DNA of 25,651 nucleotides, taken from contig NW_008246205.1 in assembly GCF_000281045.1 (NCBI RefSeq), positions 35,949-61,599 on the forward strand. Reading direction: 5' to 3'. Numbering within the stretch: position 1 is the stretch's first letter; the number at the start of each line of letters is the position of its first letter. The stretch is from Saprolegnia diclina VS20 (Eukaryota > Oomycota > Saprolegniomycetes > Saprolegniales > Saprolegniaceae). Positions 9,859 through 18,824 of this stretch are shown here, piece after piece. Position numbers and translations under genes: made by a program. Below the pieces are notes generated by a model that had not been told where the DNA came from, did no database searches, and saw only the letters and a program-made list of their open reading frames with translations.

Positions 9859-11750
9859 CTATTCGTCATCGTCGTCGTCTTCGTCGTCTACGTCGTCGTC
9901 CTCTTCTTCGTTCTCATCGTCGTCGTCGAGATCGTTCTCGCCTTCGAGCTCGTCCAGCGCATCGCTTGGCGACGCCGACGCCGCTGCCGTGCCCGCGCTC
10001 GAGACCGGTGTGCCCGCAAACGCCGCCGGTACATGCGGCGTCACCGTGCCCACTTGCGAGACCGCGGTGCTAAAGTCGCCGGCCGGTAGCTTGTCGCCTT
10101 CCTTGCGCTTCCATTCGAGCATGCGCTGGGCGTTCTCCTTGTCCGCGAGCGGCTGGTAGCTCGCACGCTGGGCCTCGGTGAGTTTTTGCCACATGTCGCC
10201 GAGGAGCTTGGAGGCTTCTTTCGCGCTTGCGGTCGGGTTCTGCGCCATGAGCTTCTTGCGCCACTGCCGGCAAAAGATGAGAAAGGTATTGACGGGCTTG
10301 GGCGGGCGATTGGGCTTGGCCATCACGGACGGCGTCGCGTTGTTGAAGTACGACATGGGCTTGACCGGGAAGTACGGCAGCATGGGCTGCGGCGCCGGCA
10401 TCGACGTCGGTCGCATCCGCTTAAAGTCCTGAGGATGTTTGAGTATCCCAGTATGCCATGGCGATGTCTACCTCGCGTTCCAGGACAGGTACGTCGTCGG
10501 CCAGGACGTAGCGGATTTTGGGTTCCCAGAGCTTGGCGTCGTCCATGTCACGGAGCGGCTGGGCGACAGGCGGCAGCCGACTCGCTTGGTCCTTCTGCTG
10601 TTCGAGGTGGCCCTTGGCGTACTGCTGGAGCTGGTCCCGAATCGACATGGCAATCGCGAGCTCGAATTCGCCGCAAAGTCCCTACAACATATTAAATGAA
10701 GGATCGAGGTAGATAGCGCGTAAGTACCATTTCGCTACAAAAGACGCGGGCAAACTGCTCCGGGTCGTTACTCGGGTTATGGAGGTCCCACTCGAACGTG
10801 TCGAGGAGAATTGTATCGTTGATGCGGAGCTTGATGTAGATGCGGTAGAGCGCCTCGGACTTGACGACGCTGGACCACGGAAGGTACTTGGTCGCGGCCG
10901 CCACCTGCGCCTTGATGGACTCGATGATCGGGGCGTAGAAACAGTCGGGCAAGTCGAGGTCCTTGATGAGCGACGACGAAAGCGTCTCGTACGTGTAGTC
11001 GGACTCGTTTCTGATGCCATCAACGAGCATGAGAAGACTTTAGAGAAGGGAGGGAGGCGTACGTGCTGAGCAAGAAGGCGTCAATGTAGCGGTAGCCGTC
11101 GACGTCGACGTCGAGTCGGATCGGTATCAAGGACGCATCGGACGCGTTCATCGTCTTCGGGTACTTGTAGAGTGGGTACAGGTCCATCTGGACGGCAGGT
11201 TTCCTACGCCCAGCACACGCCATGAGATCGCCACGACGCCAACATGGTGTACCGACCGCTTGAGCTGTTGGCGCTGTAGATGGTCCATGCCATCCAAGTT
11301 GGACAAGCGACTTAAATGCGCGTGCTGAGTCATATTCGTCTTGTCCAGCGGCTTGCCACCGCGTCGGGAGACGAGCCAGCCCTCCATGAGGCCGTTGATG
11401 CGGGCAATGTTGCCCTTGTACCGACCAAGCATCCACTGCGAGAGCATCGACGCGTTCACGCCACACTCCTTGGACACGTCGACTTGGCGCAGTCCTAAGC
11501 GTGTGCGTAGTGCTTCGACCTACATGCAGTGTTGCATGCCATGGATCGCAGACGGGATTGACGCGTACCTCTTGGGCGAGCATCGAGCGCTCGATCTCTG
11601 CATTGTCCTATGGAGCGGCGATGAGGCCCGAGCCCGTGCATGTAGCCTCGGAGACGACGAAGCATGCGTCTCGCATGCGTCGTCCGCCCGTCGTCCCGTC
11701 GGTACCTGCTGCAGATGCGCGAAATCATTTCCAAGGGCCCTTGAACTCAT
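9859..11750 (-). CDS. SNF5/SMARCB1-type remodeller subunit with HTH and HMG box
   Basis: Core subunit of a SWI/SNF-type chromatin remodeller, acting in the nucleus. Seven exons (11750-11706, 11607-11569, 11519-11253, 11187-11063, 11010-10728, 10681-10472, 10428-9859) give 512 aa. In order: a helix-turn-helix-like segment (about 29-77, RQVDVSKECGVNASMLSQWM); SNF5 repeat 1 (about 137-210, LIPIRLDVDVDG); SNF5 repeat 2 (about 214-280, RIYIKLRINDTILLDTFEWD, then GEFELAIAMSIRDQL); a short C-terminal SNF5 helix (EREDFKRMRP); an HMG box (about 364-430, RPPKPVNTFLIFCRQW); and an acidic tail (about 481-512). Animal SMARCB1 has a winged helix instead of the HTH, and no HMG box. Intron 3 is ambiguous: GTACAC to CCAG (used here) or GTCGGT to GTAG. 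The first exons are short and the frame is open upstream to 12035, so the N-terminus is the least certain part. Confidence 0.82.
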
Positions 11751-12304
11751 GCGCTCGAAGCTGCGGTCGCCAATTTCGAAGCCAGCGAAATCGAAGTTTT
11801 CACATCGAATTTCGAGAAGATTTCCAAAGGCGCACCCAGATGCGACTCTCCCGCAGAGGCCAGATTTCCACGGACATCCCTCGCTCTTGGCCAATGGCGT
11901 TATCGCATTCTCGCATTGTCCGTCGTACGTCGCGGGCAGCCGCGTGGTGCAATCGCACCGGCCCAGCACGCTGCCTTCATCGGAAGGGGATGAGCGACCG
12001 TCGCAGGTAGCGCCAAAGCCGCACCGCATTGTCACATATGGGTGCGCTTTATAGACGTATCCGGACGAATAACTGCCGCGGACACAAACGCGCCGGTTTG
12101 TGGCTAGGGCTGCGGCTCGGATATCTGTGGCCAGCCATTCAGGGGAATCTCGGACTTTTCTGTCGCAAGGATACCCACATGAAGACAGGCTGCGAAATTG
12201 TATAGAATGGAAGGTACCTCAAATAAAACTCGCGTTTCCTTGGCCATCCGCTCAAATTCCTTGGGATTGCATTTGGGAATTGACTTTCAGACACTCACAT
12301 TACC
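11751..12304. promoter_or_regulatory. Divergent promoter region, SNF5 / eEF1B
   Basis: A 554-bp spacer lies between the divergent starts of the SNF5-like gene and eEF1B. Next to the SNF5 start is a cluster of TCGA-containing words: TCGAAG at 11755, 11776 and 11791, TCGAAT at 11805 and TCGAG at 11812, two of them inside ATTTCGAA and GAATTTCGAG. The frame through this cluster is open on the minus strand, so part could instead be an N-terminal extension of the SNF5 protein. Nothing else is recognised. Confidence 0.35.
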
Positions 12305-12982
12305 ATGCAGTTCAACGACGTGCACACCGACGGCGGCCTCAAGAAGCTCAACGGCTTCCTCACGGCGCGCTCGTACCTCGAGGGCTTCCAGTTCTCGGCC
12401 GCCGATAGCACCACGTTCGCCAAGCTCTCGAGCGCGCCGGACGCCTCCAAGTACCCCAACGTCTACCGCTGGTATGTGCACATCGCCGCCAAGCTCGGCC
12501 GTGCCGCGTACGCGCCCAAGGCTGCTGCCCCGGCCGCCGCCAAGCCCGCCACGCCTAAGGCCGCCACGCCCAAGGCTGCCAAGCCCGCCGATGACGATGA
12601 TGATGACATGTGGGGCGACGACGACGAGGAGGAGGACGAGGCCGCCAAGGCCGCCGCCAAGAAGCGCGCCGACGCTGCCAAGGCCTCGAAGAAGGAGAAG
12701 GCCAAGCCGATTGAGCGCTCGCAGGTCGTGATTGAGGTCAAGCCCTGGGAAGCCGAGACCGACCTTGAGGCGCTTGCCATCAAGATCAAGGCCCTCGAAG
12801 TCAACGGCCTCTCGTGGGGTGAGGGCCACAAGCTCGTCCCGGTTGCCTTCGGCATCAAGAAGCTCCTCGTCCAGTGTATCATTATTGACGAACTTGTCTT
12901 GTTGGACGACATCACGGAAGCCATCGAGCAGTTCGAGGACGACGTGCAGTCGGTCGACGTCGCCTCGATGAACAAGATGTAA
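12305..12982 (+). CDS. Elongation factor 1B, beta/delta (nucleotide-exchange) subunit
   Basis: This protein reloads eEF1A with GTP during translation elongation in the cytosol. A single intronless exon gives 225 aa, typical for eEF1B beta. An N-terminal GST-C-like region (about 1-75) is followed by an Ala/Lys/Pro linker built from repeats of PKAATPKAAKPA. The acidic DDDDDDMWGDDDEEEDEAAK motif characteristic of the family follows, then a Lys-rich hinge. The C-terminal exchange domain (about 138-225) has VIEVKPWEAETDLEAL, LSWGEGHKLVPVAFGIKKL, and DDITEAIEQFEDDVQSVD before the final NKM. The ATG at 12305 follows CACATTACC. Lack of introns and strongly biased codons fit a highly expressed gene. 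Confidence 0.95.
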   Translation: MQFNDVHTDGGLKKLNGFLTARSYLEGFQFSAADSTTFAKLSSAPDASKYPNVYRWYVHIAAKLGRAAYAPKAAAPAAAKPATPKAATPKAAKPADDDDDDMWGDDDEEEDEAAKAAAKKRADAAKASKKEKAKPIERSQVVIEVKPWEAETDLEALAIKIKALEVNGLSWGEGHKLVPVAFGIKKLLVQCIIIDELVLLDDITEAIEQFEDDVQSVDVASMNKM

Positions 12983-13202
12983 ATTCGTCGGTGTTTCTAT
13001 CTTCTCTTTAATTAGTACAACAAGTAGACAGTAGTAGATTGATTAAAACACTAGGCTATTTGTCTGTCACGTCTCCCGACTCCTCGCGCCGCAATACTAC
13101 AGCGCCCGACGCACCCATGTTGAAGCTCATGCCACAGGATTCTGAGAAGATCCAAGTTGCGATCTTCCATCCTTCGAAACGCCACGTCGTCCGTACATTC
13201 CA

Positions 13203-16200
13203 ATGGATCGCACCGCGCTGCTGCACCGAAATAAGGGCCGCGCACGCTACCACGCGCTCTGGACGTACGTGGCTGCCGCCGTGGCCATCGCGGTCGCCTA
13301 CTACGGTCCGCTCTATGGCCTTGGCACGAGCCTACCCAGCCGCATTGACGCCTTTGAGGCGTGGTTCCGCGCCCACGGCGGCCTCGCGACGCACGTGCGT
13401 CTTGCGCCGTTCGAGGGGATGGGCCTCGGCCTCCAAGCCACCGCCACGATCCATGCCAACGACCAAGTGCTCTTCGTGCCCAGCGACATCATCATGTAGT
13501 CGTCGTCGATACGAAGAGGACGCTGACTTGCTTGCGTAGCGGTCGCGACGTGGCCTTGAACGCGCTGCCGAAAGCGATGCGAAAGAAAGTGACCGCCCTG
13601 TCTTCCGACAACGACGTGCTCGCGACCTTCTTGGTCTACGAAAAGCTCAAGGGGCCAAAGTCCAAGTGGGCGCCGTACCTTGCGGTACGTACGCCTCTGT
13701 GACACCAAGTGTGATGCAATGGAAGTAGGTTTTACCGACCGAAATTGCGCTGCCCATGGAAGCGCCGGACGCTGCGCTACTCGAGTTGCAGGTCGACCCT
13801 CATTGCTCCAATGACAGCCTCGTCATATATCAACGAATAGGATCCCGGTCTTGTCCAGACCATTCGCGCACGCCAAGCCGCCCTCCGCGCCAGCTTTGCG
13901 ACGCTCGAGTCGACGCTGGCGCGCTTCTTCGCGCCGTTCGGGACACTACCGACGCTCGTAAGCATGGCGTCCTGCCATCAACGAGCTTCATGTTGGCTAG
14001 GAGCTCCACACGTGGGCGCATGCAGTGCTGTCGTCCCGCGCCCTCACAATCTCGGGGCGCCGCCTCCTCGTGCCCTTTGCCGACATGTTTAACGGCAAGC
14101 CGCACGAGGTACAACTCGGTTGGACGTATAAAACGCGCTGCAAATCGCTTTAGGTCGCGCGGGCGGCCCGGGGCGGCGCACACTTTCTGGACTTTCACCG
14201 CTTGGAGAAGGACGGCATGTACATTTTGGCCGACCGCGCTGTTGGCCCACTCGACCAGCTCTTTGAAGACTATGGCGACAGTCCGAATCACATGTTGCAA
14301 CAAGCTTCTCGGTCGTGGGTATTGATACCTTGATAGTTACTTTGTGCACCACGGCTTTCTCATGGACGCCAACCCATTCGACTGCGTGCACGTCCTTCTG
14401 CCGCTATCGGCGCTACCGCCGTCCTTGCAGGCGCCATTTCGCCGGCTCTTGTACAGCGATGAGATCGTCGACGACATGCTCCAAGCGTGCTTTACGCCCA
14501 CCGCCACGTACGCGATCGACCAACGACACCAATAATGATGTACAGATGACGCAGAACAACGAGTGCAGTCGCCAGCGCCTACCTCCAGCTCGTAGTCTTG
14601 AGCGAAAACGAAGCGACGCGCTGCGTGACGCAGCTCGCGTCCTGTGCCAACGTCCACGTGGACGTGCCCACGCTGCTAGGTCGGGACACCAAGTACGCCG
14701 AGTGGCTCCTCGCTCACATCCATAAGCAAGTCGCGGTACGCCGTGTTATCAGTCCCTAGTCGTGGGGTGCTGACAAATATATGTAGGCATCGCCGACGCA
14801 GCTCCAAGACGACTTGGCGCTCCTGAGCGATGGCAGCGCGCCGTACCCGTACGCTTGTCTCTTCTAGAAAGCGCTCTGCATGAGTGTGTTGTAGCCACTT
14901 CGTCGCGTACCGAGCGCGCCAAAAGCAACTTTTGCTGCGTTTGCAAGCGCATTTGACGCAGCTGCCGCCAGTTGCGCATGTACCGGCGCCGAAAAAGTCG
15001 CTCCAAATCCCGATTGCCACGACCGCTGTCGCCGCGCGCCTCGCCCGCTTCCACGAGTGGGTCACCTCGTTTGACGTTCCGTCGCTCAAGATCCGCGTGC
15101 AGTACAGCGGTCCGCTGCTCGGGTTTGGTGCGTTTGCCACCGACGACATTGGCCTCGATGAGATCTATGTGGCGATCCCACCGCTCATGCTCATGGACGT
15201 GGCTTCGGCCATGCGCTGCACTGTGCTCGGACCCGTCTTTCGATCGCTCTATTCGTCGACGGGCAGCCGCGATCCAATGCACGAGGTACGGCCGTCGTCG
15301 TTCTCTTCTAAGTACTGATTGCGCCAGTAGCTGCTGCTGCATGTCATGCACGAACGCTACGTGCTTGGCGACGCGTCCGCGTGGTTTCCGTACTTGGATC
15401 TCTTGCCAGCGCTCAATGAGGTGCCCGCGACACCTCTCTTTTACACGTACGCATGATACCGCAATAAGTACCGCGTCTGAGAGGGCGAGTAGCGAGGCCG
15501 AGCTGGCGCTTTTGGAGGGTACTGACCTTGGCGGCCTCGTACTAGCGTATCGCGACCAAGTGACCAAGAGCTACGACGCCATTCGACGCGTCGTCTTGAC
15601 CAAGTTCCCAGAGGTACTCGATGCATGCGGTCGTGAGGCGCTGAGGATGAAGTAGGTCTTCCCGAGAGACGTCTTTTCTTTGGCTGCGTACACGCACACG
15701 CGGTTTCTCCTGGACACGCGGAGCATCTGGTGGGGTGGCGAGCGTCACTTGGTGCCGATCTTGGACATGGTCAACTGCTTGGGCGAGGGCCCGGTCCATT
15801 CGACGGTCCTTGAAAGCGGCGTCTCGGCCGTCGCGCCAACCGAGGCGTTTGCGTCGACGCGGGCCAAGACGGCGTTCGCAGCCGGCGCCCAAGTGTTTGA
15901 AAACTACGGCCAGCCCAATTGGATCTACCTCTTGTACCATGGCTTTGTCCTCGAGAAGAACCCGTCCGACTGTCTCCACGTCATCCTCAACTTTGCATCC
16001 CTCGTATGTTGAGCCCGATGCGTCCGTCGTCGTCACTTGTCTATCGTAGACTACCGTTGACGCCAACGTGCAAAAGCGCATGGCATCGCGGCTGCAGACG
16101 CTGGGCGTCGCGTCGCCGGCCGCCGAGTTTTGCCTCCAGCTCACCGACGAAATCCCCAAATCGCTCCTGACGGTGGCCGCCATGTATACCACATCGAGCG

Positions 16201-16474
16201 TGGCGCGGGGCGTCTCGCTCGAAGCGCAGTGGCAAGCGCTGCATGACGTGCTTTCCCAGAAGCGGAGCGTACTCGCGGCCAAGCTCCAAGTGCCAGAAGC
16301 CGACTATGGACGGTACAAACATCGACTCGATTGACTTGCGGTCAAGAAACATGTAGGCGCGGCAATGGGCGGCGCAACGAAGCCACGATCCGGCGCTACC
16401 TCGAAAGCCAACTGCATCTCCTAGATAGACGTCTTGATGAGCTCACGATGAAGCTAAGCGAACCGCTCATGTAA
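13203..16474 (+). CDS. Membrane-anchored protein with two tandem SET/LSMT-type methyltransferase units
   Basis: Fifteen exons (13203-13495, 13540-13684, 13729-13791, 13841-13957, 14001-14108, 14154-14293, 14337-14507, 14576-14735, 14787-14848, 14895-15285, 15331-15446, 15493-15613, 15656-16003, 16050-16312, 16357-16474) keep frame throughout and give 871 aa. Residues 18-40 form one transmembrane segment, probably a signal anchor. Unit 1 (about 50-435) has GMGLGLQATATIHANDQVLF, LVPFADMFN (N237) and FEDYGDSPNHIYFVHHGF, then a Rubis-subs-bind-type helical region. Unit 2 (about 465-871) has GFGAFATDDIGLDEIYVAI, LVPILDMVNC (N669), FENYGQPNWIYLLYHGF and its own helical tail (NEATIRRYLESQL). Exon 10 is one open frame joining the end of unit 1 to the start of unit 2, so this is one gene and not two. 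Relatives (SETD3, Rubisco LSMT) methylate His or Lys of proteins; the substrate here is unknown. The histidine of the usual NH motif is Gly in unit 1 and Cys in unit 2. Confidence 0.78.
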
Positions 16475-17026
16475 TGAGAGAATCGTACGTCAAATACTTG
16501 ACAACATGGCCGCGGGAGCTGCGGCGGCAGGCCGCCTTGGCTGCATGCGGGACTGCTTCGTACGTGAGATGGACGATGATGAAGCACATGTGGAGAAGGT
16601 AGAGCCACTTGAGGCCACTGCAAGCGACCTCAGCGCAGCCTCGAACCACCTCCATCTGGCAGATCTGGAAAACGATATCCTTGGGTGGCATGTTACAAGT
16701 GTTATAACACAGCTCCCGAGTGCAAAGATGGGGATGGTGCGACGTCGCTAATTTCCTGAACGTCGGCACCGAGCAGCCTGTATACATCCTGCAAGTCATG
16801 CTCGGTTAGAGGAAAGGCTCTGGCGTGTCCTTGTTGCTACTACGAGCGCTGATGTTGCGGGACAGCTTACTCACATCCAACACGAGCTAAGACTGACACA
16901 GTTATAACAATCCTGGAAGATCTGACAGGCGAACCGGCTGGTTGCGTATTATCCGGTAGCCTTCAATATCCGGTTAGCATTGCCCTAGCAGTTTTCATCA
17001 AGCGACGCAGAGCGAAGCGCAAGACC
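16475..17026. other. Spacer with unassigned frames
   Basis: Between the SET gene and selenoprotein K no gene can be assigned. A + frame at 16506-16751 (81 aa, containing EPLEATASDLSAASNHLHLA) starts just after the SET stop. On the minus strand, frames near 16840-16740 (PLTEHDLQDVYRLLGADVQE) and 16690-16560 (FQICQMEVVRGCAEV, then LKWLYLLHMCFIIVHL) also look coding. They compete and none matches a family I know. The 16870-17020 part should hold the selenoprotein K promoter. Confidence 0.3.
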
Positions 17027-17432
17027 ATGGCCTACATCTCCGGCGGTAGGGTCGTGGAGCAGCGCTCATGGCTGCGCCTGTCCATCTTCCCCGACATGTT
17101 CTGGGGCCTCCTCAGCATCATCCAGCTCTTGTAAGTGTCCATGCACTAGGTTGCTTGCGCCTAACGATGACCGTAGCTTCTCGACCTTCTTTGGCGGGGT
17201 AATCCCAACCTTGCTTGTGGCCCTCGATGGCATCTCATAGCGGCTACGTACAGGCGCCTGACACCAAGTACTCGTCCAGTCGCCGCGGTGGAGGCGGCGG
17301 CGGTGGCGGTCCCGGCGGTCCACGACGCCCAATCGGTCGCCTTCAACCCAGCACGTGCGTCCCAGGTACATGACCTCGCTGAAGGCTTGGCGATCTTATA
17401 TGCATCTTATAGCTGGCGGCGGCTGAGGTTAA
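17027..17432 (+). CDS. SELENOK: Selenoprotein K (UGA read as selenocysteine)
   Basis: Selenoprotein K is a small single-span ER membrane protein that works with Derlins in ER-associated degradation and with DHHC6 in palmitoylation in animals. Four exons (17027-17130, 17177-17198, 17254-17365, 17413-17432) give 85 aa. The start MAYISGGRVVEQRSWLRLS matches MVYISNGQVLDSRS of the human protein. The membrane segment DMFWGLLSIIQLFFSTFFGG follows, then a Gly/Arg/Pro-rich tail (GGPGGPRRPIGRLQPS). The end is A-G-G-G-TGA-G-TAA, with the in-frame TGA at 17424-17426 (residue 84), exactly where the animal protein has Sec in its G-G-U-G-R end. A SECIS-like hairpin lies about 90 nt downstream. The third intron (17366-17412) uses GTACAT and TATAG. 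Confidence 0.88.
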
Positions 17433-17520
17433 GCGCGCCATGCGAGCCGTCGTACCGTCATAGGACGACGTCGCTCGGCATGGCAGTCGTACTCGCAAAG
17501 CGCGCAGGGATATGAAGCAG

Positions 17521-17580
17521 CCGAATGACTCGACGTGGCGAAACCATCCCGCTATGGTGCCACGTGGACGAAAGTGCTCC
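17521..17580 (+). promoter_or_regulatory. SECIS element (type II fold) in the SELENOK 3' UTR
   Basis: The hairpin has the eukaryotic SECIS parts in order. There is ATGA at 17525-17528 and then 12 nt with the stem strand ACGTGGC (17533-17539). Unpaired adenines follow at 17541-17543. A mini-helix forms from ACCAT (17543-17547) and ATGGT (17554-17558) closed by CCCGCT. The return strand is GCCACGT (17559-17565) and the 3' core GA is at 17570-17571. ATGA against GA can form the G.A/A.G quartet that SBP2 binds. The extra mini-helix above the AA bulge is the type II form. It supports reading the upstream TGA as selenocysteine. The stem is perfect over 7 bp, with a G.G mismatch next to the core. 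Confidence 0.8.
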
Positions 17581-17798
17581 ATCTTCCAGAGACGCATCCG
17601 ACTCGAACCAGGGACACGGCGTCCAAGCCCACTGGTTGGATCCACGAATGTCTCTTCTTAATCCACATAATCCCACGCCTTTGCAGTCTCGTACCATGTC
17701 CTAGCTGCGACGTAGGGGACGAAAATTGTAATTGTGTGTTATATAATCCGGCGCCGTCATCGTCGTCGTCGTTAATTTGTACGTCATGTGCGGCTTCT

Positions 17799-18776
17799 CT
17801 ATCTCTTGGTCTTGGCCCGCTTGGCGTGGCCCTTGGTGACGTTCTTGAGCTTGCGCTTCTTCGTCTTGGTCGGGTCCTCCTCGCCGGTCGAGGCCTTGGC
17901 CTTGCCCTTGTTCTCTTCGCGGCCAAGCACGTGGTTGAGCACATGCATCGAGCGCTCCTTCTCCGTCTTCTCGGCGCCCGTGACGCTCAAAAACTTGTTG
18001 CGCTTGCCCGTCTGCTTGCGCTCGGCCTCGCCCGTGCGCATCTTGTCGAACTTGCCCATGGACGCGGTCGAGAACTGAACCTTCTGGAGCGCCGCCTTCG
18101 TGCCCTCCTTGCCGCGCTGCTTCATCTTCTTGTCGGACGTGTTGAGCATCTCGACGGGGATGCCGACAGGCGTCGCCTTGGGCACCGGCACCGACGGCTG
18201 CATGCCACCCGCACGCTTGACGTTGGCGGCCTGGTTGCGCAGGTTCTTCTGGACGCGCTCGTTCTTGGCCTGCTTGCGCTCGGTCCACGGGTCGGCGAAC
18301 GGGTCGTCGTTTTTCTTGACGGGCACCGCCCAGTCCTGCATGTCGTCGTTCGCGCGCTTGTAGCCCCAGCGCGGCGCCCACGCTTGCTTGGCTTCGTCCC
18401 AGACCATGCGGTCCTTCTTCTTGTTGTCGACGCCCTTCTCGCGTGCGTACTTTTCCCAGCGCGTCTCCGGCTTGGGCTTGGGCAGCGGCTTCTCGCGCGG
18501 AATGACCGTCGTGCCCGTCGGCAGCTGCGCCATCGGGCCCATGTCGGTCATCTGACGCGGCAGCTCAAAGATCTGGTTGATGAGCAGCTGGACGTTGTCG
18601 CGCGCGCTCGCCTTGAGCTCCTTCTCGTCGGACGCGTTCTTGACGCTGAACGGGTGCGTGTCAAAGGCCGCGAGGTTGCCGAGGTCGTAGCTCAGATCGT
18701 CGGCCTTGGCGACGACGCTGCTGCGCGCGCCCTCCGAGTAGGCGGCCGGCGCGATCTCCGCTGCTTTGATGGCCAT
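17799..18776 (-). CDS. RRS1: Ribosome biogenesis regulatory protein RRS1
   Basis: RRS1 acts in the nucleolus with RPF2, placing the 5S RNP on the pre-60S particle. One intronless exon gives 325 aa. Diagnostic stretches are YDLGNLAAFDTHPF near the N-terminus, ARDNVQLLINQIFELP, the hallmark LPTGTTVIPREKPLPKPKP followed by TRWEKYAREKGV, and KKKDRMVWDEAKQAW with RWGYKRANDD. The C-terminal third is Lys-rich (KTKKRKLKNVTKGHAKRAK), as expected for a nucleolar protein. The frame is open to an earlier ATG at 18824, but the ATG at 18776 (MAIKAAEI) matches the family start. It converges with SELENOK; about 220 bp separate its stop from the SECIS. Confidence 0.93.
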   Translation of the reverse strand: MAIKAAEIAPAAYSEGARSSVVAKADDLSYDLGNLAAFDTHPFSVKNASDEKELKASARDNVQLLINQIFELPRQMTDMGPMAQLPTGTTVIPREKPLPKPKPETRWEKYAREKGVDNKKKDRMVWDEAKQAWAPRWGYKRANDDMQDWAVPVKKNDDPFADPWTERKQAKNERVQKNLRNQAANVKRAGGMQPSVPVPKATPVGIPVEMLNTSDKKMKQRGKEGTKAALQKVQFSTASMGKFDKMRTGEAERKQTGKRNKFLSVTGAEKTEKERSMHVLNHVLGREENKGKAKASTGEEDPTKTKKRKLKNVTKGHAKRAKTKR

Positions 18777-18824
18777 AACTTGGACTTTGGCAACTTGTAA
18801 GCGCCACCGAAATCGCCAACCCAA

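Noticed and set aside
9859-10416. HMG-box protein as a gene of its own
   Set aside because: A clean phase-0 intron joins it to the SNF5 exons, and the residues just before it (REDFKRMRP) match the SNF5 C-terminal helix.
12287-12829. 180-codon minus frame
   Set aside because: Shadow of eEF1B with low-complexity Gly/Leu composition.
14849-14867. A 19-nt intron GTACGC to TCTAG in the SET gene
   Set aside because: Far shorter than any other intron here and it leads to an early stop; extending to the TAG at 14894 gives a normal 46-nt intron and the expected helical region.
14749-16282. Long minus frames of 272 and 246 codons
   Set aside because: They run antisense to exons of the tandem-SET gene and cross its introns without any domain.
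13203-16474. Two separate neighbouring SET genes
   Set aside because: No stop, promoter or start separates the units; exon 10 is a single open frame spanning the junction and all phases agree.
17199-17238. Acceptor TCTCATAG for SELENOK intron 2
   Set aside because: It gives the wrong phase; the ACAG acceptor at 17253 keeps the frame.
17424-17426. TGA as the true stop of the selenoprotein K gene
   Set aside because: Its position in a G-G-x-G tail, the following TAA and the downstream SECIS-like hairpin favour selenocysteine.
17535-18800. 421-codon + strand frame rich in Leu/Arg/Val
   Set aside because: It is the antisense shadow of RRS1, whose minus-strand frame matches its family along the whole length.
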